From Planktosalinus sp963977065 (GTDB taxonomy: Bacteria > Bacteroidota > Bacteroidia > Flavobacteriales > Flavobacteriaceae), in assembly GCA_963977065.1 (NCBI GenBank), contig CAXBNF010000019.1, forward strand, positions 1-49,869: a stretch of 49,869 nucleotides of DNA, read 5' to 3'. Below are positions 9,023-17,326 of this stretch, in pieces (position 1 is the first letter of the stretch; every line of letters starts with the position of its first letter). Under the pieces are notes generated by a model that was not told where the DNA came from, did no database searches, and saw nothing but the letters and a program-made list of their open reading frames with translations. Made by a program: the position numbers and the translations under genes.

Positions 9023-10186
9023 TTATAAATAACTTAGCCACCCGTATTGCCGGTTGTTCTTCTTAAAATTCCAGTACCATTTGCATACCGGGTATAAGCT
9101 TGCAACCACAAATAGCCAAATCAGGTACACAGTCCCCAATGAAAAACCATAGCCCTGCAATTCTGTTACAAACCCAATCCACACATCAATAATCATCAAT
9201 TTGGGGTCATAGCCACTCAGGTAAACTGCCAGTACAGCCAAAAGATGGATCCAGTAAATATGAACGATGTAAAAAAACATGGGTACTTTTCCAAAAAGGA
9301 CCATGACATCAAACAATTTTCCTTTCAACTTCTCAGCAAGCGATAGCACAAATAGGGAAGGCCCCAATGTGATTAACAAAAACATCAATGAAGGCGGATA
9401 TTTGGTGACATTAAAAAAGGAAATCACTGTTTTTGAAAAATCTTCATAAGTGGTCCACGCTTCTAGGTCGCCGTAAATGTTTGCAAAGCGCAAAACAAAA
9501 AATAGGACAATGGCTGAAATACCGGTGCGTATTAATATACGATGACGTTTCACGGCCTCAAATCCGGGTTTGTATAAGTTGCCTAAGTAATAACCCAGCG
9601 GCATGACAAATATCCAGGGGATGAGCGGATACGCATTTATGATGTTACTACTTTCAGTGAGTGGAATCGGTCCTCTTATGTGTAATAGGTTCCAAAAATC
9701 ACCCAGTTGTCCACCTGTAAAACCATCCAATGCATTGTGACCAAAAATCACGAGCAGGCACAGCGGTATCATTATTTTTTTTGGAAAATGGATAAAGAAC
9801 GCCAGAAAAATCATGGAGGCACCTAAAAGCCAGATGACTTGAAAAATAATAGAGTCGAAGTTGAACTGAAACCGCCATCCAAAGGATATGATGATAATTT
9901 CTACAAAAATCAACCACAAACCACGTTTTAACAGCCATTTACTAACTGCATTTTTACCGATTTTTTGTTCCACAAAAAAAGCAGAAGTACCGGCCAGTAA
10001 AACAAATACCGGTGCACAAAAATGAGTGATAAAACGTGTAAAAAAGATCCAGAAATTGGTTTGGTCTATATCTGTTGGATCAAAATAAAAATAATCATAA
10101 TGAAAATAGGCCCGCACGTGGTCTAAAGCCATTAGGACAATGACAAAACCTTTCAGAAAATCAATGGATTGGATACGGGTTTTCAT
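9023..10186 (-). CDS. DUF1624 / heparan-alpha-glucosaminide N-acetyltransferase-like membrane protein
   Basis: The 387-residue protein has about 10 membrane helices. It opens with SIDFLKGFVIVLMALDHVRAYF, the typical RxxxxDxxRGxxxxLMxLDH-type start of DUF1624 and the HGSNAT catalytic region, where the His acts in trans-membrane acetyl transfer. It lies 46 nt upstream of the SGNH-like gene in the same orientation. I infer a membrane acyltransferase acting on sugars or lipids, but no bacterial substrate can be named. Confidence 0.8.
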   Translation of the reverse strand: MKTRIQSIDFLKGFVIVLMALDHVRAYFHYDYFYFDPTDIDQTNFWIFFTRFITHFCAPVFVLLAGTSAFFVEQKIGKNAVSKWLLKRGLWLIFVEIIIISFGWRFQFNFDSIIFQVIWLLGASMIFLAFFIHFPKKIMIPLCLLVIFGHNALDGFTGGQLGDFWNLLHIRGPIPLTESSNIINAYPLIPWIFVMPLGYYLGNLYKPGFEAVKRHRILIRTGISAIVLFFVLRFANIYGDLEAWTTYEDFSKTVISFFNVTKYPPSLMFLLITLGPSLFVLSLAEKLKGKLFDVMVLFGKVPMFFYIVHIYWIHLLAVLAVYLSGYDPKLMIIDVWIGFVTELQGYGFSLGTVYLIWLFVVASLYPVCKWYWNFKKNNRQYGWLSYL

Positions 10187-10238
10187 ATGTGGTTTATTTT
10201 ATTAATTTAATATCCTTTTACTAACAAAGCTTCCTATT

Positions 10239-11063
10239 TCAATTAGGTTCCATTTTTTTAGAAGAATCCTGATTGTTAATATTGATAAAAGGCGTTTTCA
10301 TTAAATACCAAAACGATTGTTTTTGATCGTCAAATTCTTTAAGTCCAAGTTTAACTTCATCCGGATGTTTGTATTTAAAGGTTCCGAATAGCCGGTCCCA
10401 AAGAATAAAAATATCGGCATAATTAGAATTGGTGTAAAACTCGTCTTGATCGTGATGCACGCGATGAAAATTAGGTGTTGTAAATACCAAACCGAAGCTT
10501 TTATCAATCCAAGCGGGATATTTGATATTGCAATGATCTATAAACACATAGGGAATAATGATTAAAACAAACAAACCAAGTCCGGTGGTGTCTAAACCAA
10601 AAAGTGCCGCAGCTACAACTCCTGAAGAACCAAAATAAAAGACCAATTCAATGGGATGTACCCTGATGTTAGAGGAAGCGTCCATGCGACTGTCACTGTG
10701 ATGCACGCGGTGGAAATTCCACAAAAGAGGAACGTAGTGTGCAATGCGATGGAACCAGTAATTGGCCATATCAAAAAGCATTACGCTAAACAGCAGATAT
10801 AACCAAACGGGTAAGTCTAAATGATGAAACAAACCTATTTCGTGCGTATGCAACCAATCAACTGCAATCACGATAATGCCTGCCCAAAACAAATTCAATA
10901 AAGTAATGAGTATTAAAAAACCGATGTTTTCAAGTAAATGCTTACCCATTTTATCAAATTTAAATTGGGTGTTGAATACATTTTCTGCGGTAAAAAAGAT
11001 TACAAGTAGAACCACAGTAAATAAATCAAAGTTTATGCTTATCAGGGTGTTAATGGTTTCCAT
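10239..11063 (-). CDS. Sterol desaturase / fatty acid hydroxylase family protein
   Basis: The 274-residue membrane protein carries the expected histidine clusters for a di-iron centre: HRIAH (HxxxH), HRVHH, an isolated H in DHCNIKYP, and a second HRVHH near the C-terminus. Family enzymes hydroxylate or desaturate lipids at the inner membrane. It sits between DUF418 and DUF1624 genes, all co-directional with small gaps, so a role in lipid or envelope modification is likely. The substrate is unknown. Confidence 0.9.
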   Translation of the reverse strand: METINTLISINFDLFTVVLLVIFFTAENVFNTQFKFDKMGKHLLENIGFLILITLLNLFWAGIIVIAVDWLHTHEIGLFHHLDLPVWLYLLFSVMLFDMANYWFHRIAHYVPLLWNFHRVHHSDSRMDASSNIRVHPIELVFYFGSSGVVAAALFGLDTTGLGLFVLIIIPYVFIDHCNIKYPAWIDKSFGLVFTTPNFHRVHHDQDEFYTNSNYADIFILWDRLFGTFKYKHPDEVKLGLKEFDDQKQSFWYLMKTPFININNQDSSKKMEPN

Positions 11064-11082
11064 AATTGAGTAAGGGATTTAT

Positions 11083-12390
11083 TTATTTCACAATTTTGAA
11101 CGGTTGCTTCTTCCCATAAGTCAACGAACGCCACAACCATTCAAATGGTCCAAATTGAAAATACTTCAACCATATTGGGCTGGTAATCAATTGAAAAATC
11201 CAAATTCCAAAAACGATATAATACAATTCATAACGCTCTAAAATGCCGAACAAACCAAAACCAAAACCGTAAAAAATGATGGACGTAATGATGCTGTGCA
11301 TTAAATAGTTAGTCAAGGCCATTCTACCCACAGCTGCCAATGCTCTTTGAAGAAACGCTATCATTCCGGATTTAATAAACAGCATAAACAATCCAATATG
11401 TCCCATAGTTACACCTATCCTGCCCAATTGATAGGTTTGATTGGCATTGCTCATAGTGACAACATCATAATTGCTTTGAACAATGAGTTGGGTTTCAAAA
11501 TAATTTATGGTGATACCAATGAGGTAACCTATAAATGCCATTAGAAAATAAAAACGGGTGCTCCGCTCACCGTGAAAAATCCGTAGTTTAAAAAAGGCCA
11601 TCCCGATAAACATATAACTCAATATATCCCAGACCCATAATCTGTATGGGAACCAGGTTTGTAACCACTGGTTTAATTTTACTTTGTTATTGATCACTTC
11701 AAAATAGCCCTTGTTCATTCGTTCAATTTCTTCATTGACCTCCTTAGTTGTTTTTTTTGTGTTGAGTTTTTCCCATTCATTTAAAGTTGCATTTTCTTCT
11801 GCAGTCAGTTCGATTCCGGCACTTTTACTTTCCAAAGCTATTTCAGCTTCCTGTTTTAGTTTGACGTTATTTTTATAATCGCTGATATCCCAAAGAATTC
11901 CGATGCCAATAAGTATAGCTCCAATTAGTATCAGATTTTTTACCGGCAGGTTCCTAAAAGGGAATAAAAACAAACCAAATAAAGCATACGGAAAAAGTAT
12001 ATCCCCATGCCAAAGCAATATCCAGACGTTTGCTATACCAAACAAGAGCAGCCAGATCATACGGCGGTAATAGATATCAGCGGTAGAAATCCCTGCGCCG
12101 TCTTTGATGAGTCTTCCTGTTAACAAAATGACGCCGGCTCCAAACAGCAGAGTAAACAAGCCGCGCATAGTGCCTTCAAAAAGCAGTTCGTTGGTCACCC
12201 AAACATAAAAGTTCAAACCCTCAGTATGACCTAAGACACTGGGGTCTGAATAACTGAACGGCAACCCCATACCGTTGATGTTCATTAATAAAATACCCAA
12301 AAGAGCAATTCCTCTGATAACATCAAGGGAATTGATGCGTGATTTTTTTTGAGTTGGGGTAAAAACGGGTGATCCGATTATGGCGTTCAT
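11083..12390 (-). CDS. DUF418 domain membrane protein
   Basis: The 435-residue polytopic protein begins with INSLDVIRGIALLGILLMNI, typical of the DUF418/DUF1624 superfamily. A charged region at about 165-215 interrupts the helices. The C-terminus ends in FGPFEWLWRSLTYGKKQPF, the common DUF418 C-terminal signature. Members are proposed transporters or acyltransferases. The gene lies 4 nt after the SnoaL-like gene and 19 nt before the hydroxylase gene, so it belongs to one operon. Confidence 0.9.
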   Translation of the reverse strand: MNAIIGSPVFTPTQKKSRINSLDVIRGIALLGILLMNINGMGLPFSYSDPSVLGHTEGLNFYVWVTNELLFEGTMRGLFTLLFGAGVILLTGRLIKDGAGISTADIYYRRMIWLLLFGIANVWILLWHGDILFPYALFGLFLFPFRNLPVKNLILIGAILIGIGILWDISDYKNNVKLKQEAEIALESKSAGIELTAEENATLNEWEKLNTKKTTKEVNEEIERMNKGYFEVINNKVKLNQWLQTWFPYRLWVWDILSYMFIGMAFFKLRIFHGERSTRFYFLMAFIGYLIGITINYFETQLIVQSNYDVVTMSNANQTYQLGRIGVTMGHIGLFMLFIKSGMIAFLQRALAAVGRMALTNYLMHSIITSIIFYGFGFGLFGILERYELYYIVFGIWIFQLITSPIWLKYFQFGPFEWLWRSLTYGKKQPFKIVK

Positions 12391-12394
12391 TTCC

Positions 12395-12871
12395 TTAGTT
12401 GCTTAATGCATCATTAAGTTTCTTGGTATCCACATACTGCTGAAAAGCTGTGATTTTTTCGTCTTTTAAGGTCCAAAGATGGGCAACCTGAGCGTTGTAA
12501 GCATTCCCGTTTTTATGTTTGGCGTCATAGCGTAAGGTGGCCAATACTTTGTTGTTGCTCATTTCGTAAAGCTCAATATCTTCTAAAGTGAAGTATTCGT
12601 GATCGGCTAGTACTCTGCCAAAAACACCATTCAAAACCGCATCAGGACCTATGTAAGGGTTCTTATCTGCATAAGGATTGCCTTCAGCTTCATACCAAAC
12701 AATCTTGGCATCCATAGCTCCCAGCACCGCAGGAACATCACCGGCGGAAAAGGCTTTGTAAAGACCATCAATGATAGCGATATTTTGATTGGCCATGTTT
12801 TCCTGACCAAAACCGGCAATGCTTACTAATACTACTGCCAGTGTAACGAGTTGTTTTTTAATTGTTTTCAT
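12395..12871 (-). CDS. Secreted SnoaL/NTF2-like protein
   Basis: The 158-residue protein has a signal peptide (MKTIKKQLVTLAVVLVSIAG, cleavage near FG-QE). The mature part fits an NTF2-like alpha+beta fold: helix IIDGLYKAFSAGDVPAVLGAMDAKIVWYEAEG, then strands ending in VAHLWTLKDEKITAFQQYVDTKKL. No catalytic residues can be assigned. It resembles three other small secreted proteins further upstream in the same run (14394-16891). Its neighbours, RidA-like and epimerase genes, hint at small-molecule metabolism, but this is only context. Confidence 0.8.
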   Translation of the reverse strand: MKTIKKQLVTLAVVLVSIAGFGQENMANQNIAIIDGLYKAFSAGDVPAVLGAMDAKIVWYEAEGNPYADKNPYIGPDAVLNGVFGRVLADHEYFTLEDIELYEMSNNKVLATLRYDAKHKNGNAYNAQVAHLWTLKDEKITAFQQYVDTKKLNDALSN

Positions 12872-12893
12872 GATTTGAATTTTTAATTATTAT

Positions 12894-13292
12894 TTATATT
12901 GAAATATGTACTTCCATTTCGATTTCTATCAAGAGTTCCGGTAAGGCCAATTCTTTTACGCCCAACCAAGTGCCGGTAGGGAAGTGGTTTTTATAAATTT
13001 CTCCTCTGTATCCTGCCACTTCTAAAAACTTGGACATATTGGTGGTAAACACATCTTCTTTGACCACATCATCAAAAGTGCAGTTGAAATGCTTGAGTAT
13101 TTTTTCCAAATCGGAATAGCAGTTTTTCATTTGCTGTTCCATGTCGCCCACTGCGGTGGGGTTGCCTTGATCATCCATACTTACGGCACCGGAGATTTTT
13201 ATACTGTTGCCTATTTTTACGGCGTGTGAATAGCCATATGCTTTTTCAATTTCGGGGCGGAGTAAATAGTATTCCGGTTTTGAATTTTCCAT
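12894..13292 (-). CDS. RidA family protein without the canonical catalytic Arg
   Basis: The 132-residue protein follows the RidA/YjgF/UK114 plan: SHAVKIGNSIKISGAVSMDDQGN, a helix with MEQQMKNCYSDLEKILKH, DVVKEDVFTTNM, and the closing block FPTGTWLGVKELALPELLIEIE. In enamine/imine deaminases the closing block has an Arg next to the FP motif; here TGTW stands in that place. It is therefore unlikely to be a standard deaminase. It lies 2 nt after the epimerase gene, so the two are co-translated. Confidence 0.85.
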   Translation of the reverse strand: MENSKPEYYLLRPEIEKAYGYSHAVKIGNSIKISGAVSMDDQGNPTAVGDMEQQMKNCYSDLEKILKHFNCTFDDVVKEDVFTTNMSKFLEVAGYRGEIYKNHFPTGTWLGVKELALPELLIEIEMEVHISI

Positions 13293-13294
13293 AA

Positions 13295-14227
13295 TTAATA
13301 GTTGTTTAAAGTTTCTTTTACGGGTCTGAATTGTGCGCCTAAATCGGTTTTTGCCCGATTGTTTTTATACACTATTTGAGGCTTGTTTTTGGACTCCCGA
13401 TGGTTAAGCATCTCATGAATATCTGATACTCTATAGGTTTCACTGGTTAAGAGATAATCTTTTCCGTGTAATCCTTGAGTTATGGCTGCTTTGAACGTGG
13501 CATTGGCTACATCGGCAACATCTACCACCGTAAATGTTACGTCATTTTCATAAAGTGTTTGAAAAAAATCATCAGGGGCTATCCAGTTTTTAATGAGAAA
13601 CTGCACGCCGGTAGAAGTTGAATCTTCCCGGTTTGACAGTGATTTTCCCATCACCATCACAGGAGATACGGTTGTGATTTCAAAAGATGGTTGCGGATTG
13701 TTCTCCATAAATTTTTCAACTACCTGATGGGCTATATATTTCGCTTGCGCGTAGGGATGGCTTTGCTCGCTGAAGAACCTTTTGTCATTTTCGTCAAAAG
13801 TATCTGTATCGCTTTTTCCGCCGGCAGGCATAGGAAAATCTGTATTCCAGGCCGCCACAGAGGCAATAAAGACTACTTTTTCAATCCCGGGGGTCCCACT
13901 AATCACCTTGAGAAAGTTTTCAGTGCCTTTGATTGTGGGATCAAACAATTCTTTTTGTGGGTCTTCAACATTGAGTTGAAAAGGGGTGCCGGAATGTATG
14001 ACAAGATCACAGTCCTTTACAAAATCTTTTAAAGCGTCTTTGTTTTCGACATTGAGTTCGCTGATGTACAGGTTTTCAGCATTGTTAAGCGCCATCAAAT
14101 GCTCATATTTGTCTTCGCGAGTAATATCGGTTGCTGAGACTTTGACTTCATACCCGTTTTTTAAAAATTGCTTGGTGATGTAGCTTCCTATAAAGCCGGA
14201 ACCACCTATGATGCCTACTTTTTTCAT
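13295..14227 (-). CDS. NAD(P)-dependent epimerase/dehydratase (extended SDR)
   Basis: I choose the ATG at 14227 (310 residues). A longer reading would need a GTG at 14236 inside a hairpin. The N-terminus MKKVGIIGGSGFIGSYI has the Rossmann GGSGFIG motif. SHPYAQAKYIAHQV carries the YxxxK catalytic pair. The sequence resembles the dihydroflavonol-reductase-like group of extended SDRs, but no substrate is implied. The gene is followed by RidA-like, SnoaL-like and DUF418 genes with gaps of 2-22 nt. Its leader has an SD-like aaggag followed by a small hairpin before the start (see findings). Confidence 0.88.
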   Translation of the reverse strand: MKKVGIIGGSGFIGSYITKQFLKNGYEVKVSATDITREDKYEHLMALNNAENLYISELNVENKDALKDFVKDCDLVIHSGTPFQLNVEDPQKELFDPTIKGTENFLKVISGTPGIEKVVFIASVAAWNTDFPMPAGGKSDTDTFDENDKRFFSEQSHPYAQAKYIAHQVVEKFMENNPQPSFEITTVSPVMVMGKSLSNREDSTSTGVQFLIKNWIAPDDFFQTLYENDVTFTVVDVADVANATFKAAITQGLHGKDYLLTSETYRVSDIHEMLNHRESKNKPQIVYKNNRAKTDLGAQFRPVKETLNNY

Positions 14228-14260
14228 ACTATTCACCCGGGAAACCGGGTGTCTCCTTTT
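14225..14260 (-). promoter_or_regulatory. Hairpin between SD and start codon of the epimerase gene
   Basis: On the minus strand an aaggag motif (about 14253-14258) is followed by ACCCGG-TTTC-CCGGGT (14235-14250) and then the ATG at 14227. Linear SD-to-ATG spacing is near 25 nt. Folding the 16-nt hairpin would bring it to a normal distance. Confidence 0.5.
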
Positions 14261-14290
14261 AAGTTAAAATGTCTTTTATTTTAAAACAGG

Positions 14291-14364
14291 TATCCGGCAA
14301 TAGTTTTGCTAATTGTATAATAACCATTATAAACTTGAAAATTACTTTTCACTATTGCCGGTAT
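14291..14364 (-). terminator. Inverted repeat between the lipoprotein and epimerase genes
   Basis: The arms ccggcaatagt (14294-14304) and actattgccgg (14351-14361) are perfectly complementary over 11 bp, with a 46-nt AT-rich loop. On the minus strand the second arm is followed by a short T run. It could terminate transcription or be an operator for the epimerase promoter. Confidence 0.45.
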
Positions 14365-14393
14365 TCTCTAAATTGAAAATTTACCTGATTTTT

Positions 14394-14915
14394 TTATTCT
14401 TCTGCTTCTTCTGCTGCTGCTGATTGAGCGGCAGCTTTTCTTTCAATTTCCTGAAGTTCCAGTACTATTTCTGTTGGATCCCAATAGCCATAAGCGGTAA
14501 CGATTTTACCATCCACAAAACGATAGGTCAGGTGAACAGGCATATCGATTACTTTACCACTCTCTTTGACGGTAGCTCTCCAGTCCAACCAGGCATTTAC
14601 CCAGGTGTGTCCATCATCAGTGACAACCATTTCATACTCCTGGTCTTCTTCTAAAAAGCCTCTGCTTGAATAATTCGCATCATTTCCTTTATGGTATTCT
14701 ATTAGTTTGTCCACCGTTAGAAAATTGGTTTTTGTGTTGAAATAGGTTTTGCTTGTATCTGCAAAATCAGTCATGCTATAGTTTTTTTCGTTGTAGTCTT
14801 TGATGGCTTTTTTTACCATATCAATTTCAGGCGAATTTTGTGTGTAGCGTGTGTCTTTTTGATCACAAGCAGTAAAAAGGACGATTGCAAGTCCCAGTAA
14901 AAATAAATTTTTCAT
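14394..14915 (-). CDS. NTF2-like lipoprotein
   Basis: The 173-residue protein starts with MKNLFLLGLAIVLFTACDQKD, a clear lipobox with Cys17. The mature part has an NTF2-like pattern with a final block TYRFVDGKIVTAYGYWDPTEIVLELQ. The C-terminus is Ala/Glu-rich (KAAAQSAAAEEAEE). It is probably tethered to the outer or inner membrane. It is the last of four co-directional genes for small secreted proteins, 23 nt after the previous one. Function is unknown. Confidence 0.75.
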   Translation of the reverse strand: MKNLFLLGLAIVLFTACDQKDTRYTQNSPEIDMVKKAIKDYNEKNYSMTDFADTSKTYFNTKTNFLTVDKLIEYHKGNDANYSSRGFLEEDQEYEMVVTDDGHTWVNAWLDWRATVKESGKVIDMPVHLTYRFVDGKIVTAYGYWDPTEIVLELQEIERKAAAQSAAAEEAEE

Positions 14916-14938
14916 AAGGGTGTGTTTTTAAAAATTAG

Positions 14939-15361
14939 TTATTCAGTTAAATGTATAATCTGTCCATCTTTGAATGTCCAGAGGTGATTAAAAGTTGTGG
15001 TGATGCCCTCGCATTCTGTGGGTTGGCGACCGGAGACTGTTCCGGTGACCAGCACCTTGTTTTCATCCATTTCGCGATACTCCAAATTTTTAAATGAAAT
15101 ACCCCGCCATTCATTTTTTACAATTGCAGAAAGTGTGATGGTGGAACGTTCATTGACATCCTTTGTGCTTTTGACTTCCTCCCAGTTTAGGTTTGGGGTC
15201 CATGCTTTGATGTCTTTTGAAGTGGTGTTGTTGTTTTGCAAGGCATCATAAATATTTTGTACGGCATCACTATTTTTAGCCTTTTGCCCTTGCATAGAAG
15301 GTATCACCATCCATGCAAGGATAAAGGTCATTGTATATAGTACTATTGATTTTGACAACAT
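14939..15361 (-). CDS. Small secreted SnoaL-like protein
   Basis: The 140-residue protein has an N-terminal hydrophobic signal segment (IVLYTMTFILAWMVIPSMQG). The rest fits a short SnoaL-like domain, ending in TTFNHLWTFKDGQIIHLTE, which parallels the ends of the proteins at 12395 and 14394. It lies 21 nt after the preceding gene. No catalytic residues can be named. Confidence 0.7.
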   Translation of the reverse strand: MLSKSIVLYTMTFILAWMVIPSMQGQKAKNSDAVQNIYDALQNNNTTSKDIKAWTPNLNWEEVKSTKDVNERSTITLSAIVKNEWRGISFKNLEYREMDENKVLVTGTVSGRQPTECEGITTTFNHLWTFKDGQIIHLTE

Positions 15362-15382
15362 ACTTATAAAATCTCAGAGGGT

Positions 15383-16141
15383 TTATTTTTTTGCCGGTGA
15401 ATAGGACAATTCGGGCTGCATATTTCCCACTGTGTGCTCTAATTTTGTTATGTACTGAGAAAGTTCATTCCAAAGTTTCATTCCCTCTTCACCCAAAAGC
15501 TGTCTGTTTGCCTCTGCCTGTTTTTCAAATTCCAAAGCACTTTCAGCTGCTCTTGCGACCATTATATAGGACTCTTCATTTCCAAACCCACTGAAATAAA
15601 CCCGATAGTGTAATTTTGAGCCTTTTTTAGTATAGAGTTCCTTGAATTTTCCGGCTATTTCTGCAATTTTCTGACGGTCTCGTGCCTTGTGGTACATTAC
15701 CAGATTATTTCGGTAGTTTTTACCTTCCGGAGTAGTATTCATCCCGTTGGGCATATAGGAGAGATTTCCACTTAAAATGAGCAGGTAATCATTGTGATGA
15801 TCATAGTGTTTGTCAAATTCGCTAAAGATTTCTCCAAATTTATCATCACCAATTTTTGCACGCGTTTTTGGCATAAACTCTTTACCTAAATCTTCCCAGC
15901 CACTAACGGGGGATATACTTATTACTCTGTTGTCATTAGTCCACAAGACATTCCATCCATCTTCTTCCTGATTTTCTTTGGCCAAATCGGCCAGATTTTT
16001 AGATACCTTTTCATAGGCATCAGAACTCGAAGGATAGATGTGATCTACATGGATTCTGTAAAACTGGTTTTGTGCACTTAAAAATGATGTACTGAGTAGC
16101 AGTATCAAAAATGCCTTAAAAATTTTGTTAGTTGTTTTCAT
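15383..16141 (-). CDS. Secreted protein, NIPSNAP/dimeric alpha-beta-barrel-like
   Basis: The 252-residue protein has a signal peptide (AFLILLLSTSFLSAQ). The mature part looks like two ferredoxin-like alpha/beta repeats, starting FYRIHVDHIYPSSSDAYEKVSKNLADLAKEN and, later, RNNLVMYHKARDRQKIAEIAGKFKELY. This resembles NIPSNAP or dimeric alpha-beta-barrel domains. It is a distant paralogue of the next upstream gene (12-nt gap). It lacks an obvious active site. Function is unknown. Confidence 0.65.
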   Translation of the reverse strand: MKTTNKIFKAFLILLLSTSFLSAQNQFYRIHVDHIYPSSSDAYEKVSKNLADLAKENQEEDGWNVLWTNDNRVISISPVSGWEDLGKEFMPKTRAKIGDDKFGEIFSEFDKHYDHHNDYLLILSGNLSYMPNGMNTTPEGKNYRNNLVMYHKARDRQKIAEIAGKFKELYTKKGSKLHYRVYFSGFGNEESYIMVARAAESALEFEKQAEANRQLLGEEGMKLWNELSQYITKLEHTVGNMQPELSYSPAKK

Positions 16142-16153
16142 AAGGTGAGGTTT

Positions 16154-16891
16154 TTAGTTACTTAACTCAGTATTTAATGTGTAGATATGTGACCAGGAAT
16201 CCTCGACTGCAACAAACCATTTTGCGCGCATTTCATCTCTTTTTTTCTTGCCTTCGGCATCTTCATAGATTTTCATTGGACTGTCTCTTGTGATGTCCAT
16301 TTGAGCAAATCCACTAAAAGGAGTAGAGACCATATAGTCTGGAGCATCGCTTGCGCCACCCATATAGTTATACCAAATTCCCCTGGGAGAACCTTCTTTG
16401 GCTTTTATGGCATTGCCAACGGCACCAATTATTTCTCTAAAAACAATACCGTCCTTGACTTTATAAAAAGTGACCCAAACCAGTTTTGTATCTTCGGGCA
16501 TGGTTCTGCTTAATTCCGGCATGGAGCGGGCGATGTTGTAATTTACTTTTTCAACATGGGGCATAATAAAGTTTAATACTGTTGTATAACATTCTTTATT
16601 TGCCGGGTCTTCTTTGTCCATCTCTGCCCAGTTTTGCATCATACCAGACATTATATAAACAGTTCCTTCTCCCTGAACTCTGCGCCATATATTCCAATTT
16701 TCTGTGCCATTGTTTTCCAGGTAGCATTCTTTCCATTTTTTTACACCTTCCATAAACTGTGCGTTGTGTCCTTGCTTGACGGTAATTTCACTTACGTTTA
16801 GTAAATAAGATGTGTTGTTTTGTGCCGTGAGCATACTGATGCTAAAAACGGCTATGATTACTGTGGTAATCATCATTTTAATTGTTTTCAT
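16154..16891 (-). CDS. Secreted protein, NIPSNAP/dimeric alpha-beta-barrel-like
   Basis: The 245-residue protein has a signal peptide ending near SMLTAQ. The mature part has the same two-repeat layout as its neighbour: YLLNVSEITVKQGHNAQFMEGVKKW, then VWVTFYKVKDGIVFREIIGAV. It is the first gene of the four-gene secreted-protein run. The 93-bp module shared with the lectin gene begins 41 nt upstream of its ATG. It is probably co-regulated with the lectin. Function is unknown. Confidence 0.68.
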   Translation of the reverse strand: MKTIKMMITTVIIAVFSISMLTAQNNTSYLLNVSEITVKQGHNAQFMEGVKKWKECYLENNGTENWNIWRRVQGEGTVYIMSGMMQNWAEMDKEDPANKECYTTVLNFIMPHVEKVNYNIARSMPELSRTMPEDTKLVWVTFYKVKDGIVFREIIGAVGNAIKAKEGSPRGIWYNYMGGASDAPDYMVSTPFSGFAQMDITRDSPMKIYEDAEGKKKRDEMRAKWFVAVEDSWSHIYTLNTELSN

Positions 16892-16931
16892 AATAAAAGT
16901 TATTTTGTTGGTTAATAAAAAGTTAATTATC

Positions 16932-17024
16932 CCTCTAAATAATTGATATTCAATGAAAATAAAAAGTGAGTTAGGACGAAAGGGATGTTTCTTTGTCCGA
17001 AGTAAGGGGTTTATTTAGCTAAGG
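16932..17024 (-). promoter_or_regulatory. 93-bp shared upstream module, copy 1
   Basis: This segment matches 18972-19064 with about 7 differences and no gaps. It lies 41 nt before the ATG at 16891. It contains half sites GGACGAAAG and CTTTGTCC facing each other (an imperfect dyad), best seen on the + strand at 16974-16998. It is a likely promoter and operator region. Confidence 0.75.
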
Positions 17025-17105
17025 AAAAAATCGATTATATGATTGTATGCTCTTTATTGAACTAAAAAAATTATTATGTTAAGAAACTCTTTCAAGAGGA
17101 ATAGA

Positions 17106-17270
17106 AAAAAAAGAGGCTGTCTAAAAAGTCGTGTTTTGCCACGAAGGCACCAAGGCTCAAAGTTACACTAAGAAATTAAGTGGTTGTTATTTAAGCCTTT
17201 GTGCTTCTTGGTGTCTTAGTGACTTTGTGGCATTTTTATATTTTCAATTCCTTTTAGACAGCCTCTTTTT
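17106..17270. repeat. Long nested hairpin repeat downstream of the lectin gene
   Basis: Outer arms aaaagaggctgtctaaaa (17109-17126) and ttttagacagcctctttt (about 17252-17269) are complementary. Nested arms read gccacgaaggcaccaagg and cttggtgtcttagtgactttgtggc, which pair imperfectly. It may act as a terminator for the lectin gene or be a MITE-like dispersed element. The rest of the 16892-17326 gap holds the module at 16932-17024 and nothing else I recognise. Confidence 0.75.
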
Positions 17271-17326
17271 CTACATTTTATGAAATGCCTGAATTTTTTC
17301 TTTTGTTTCCTTTCCTATTGGTTTAA

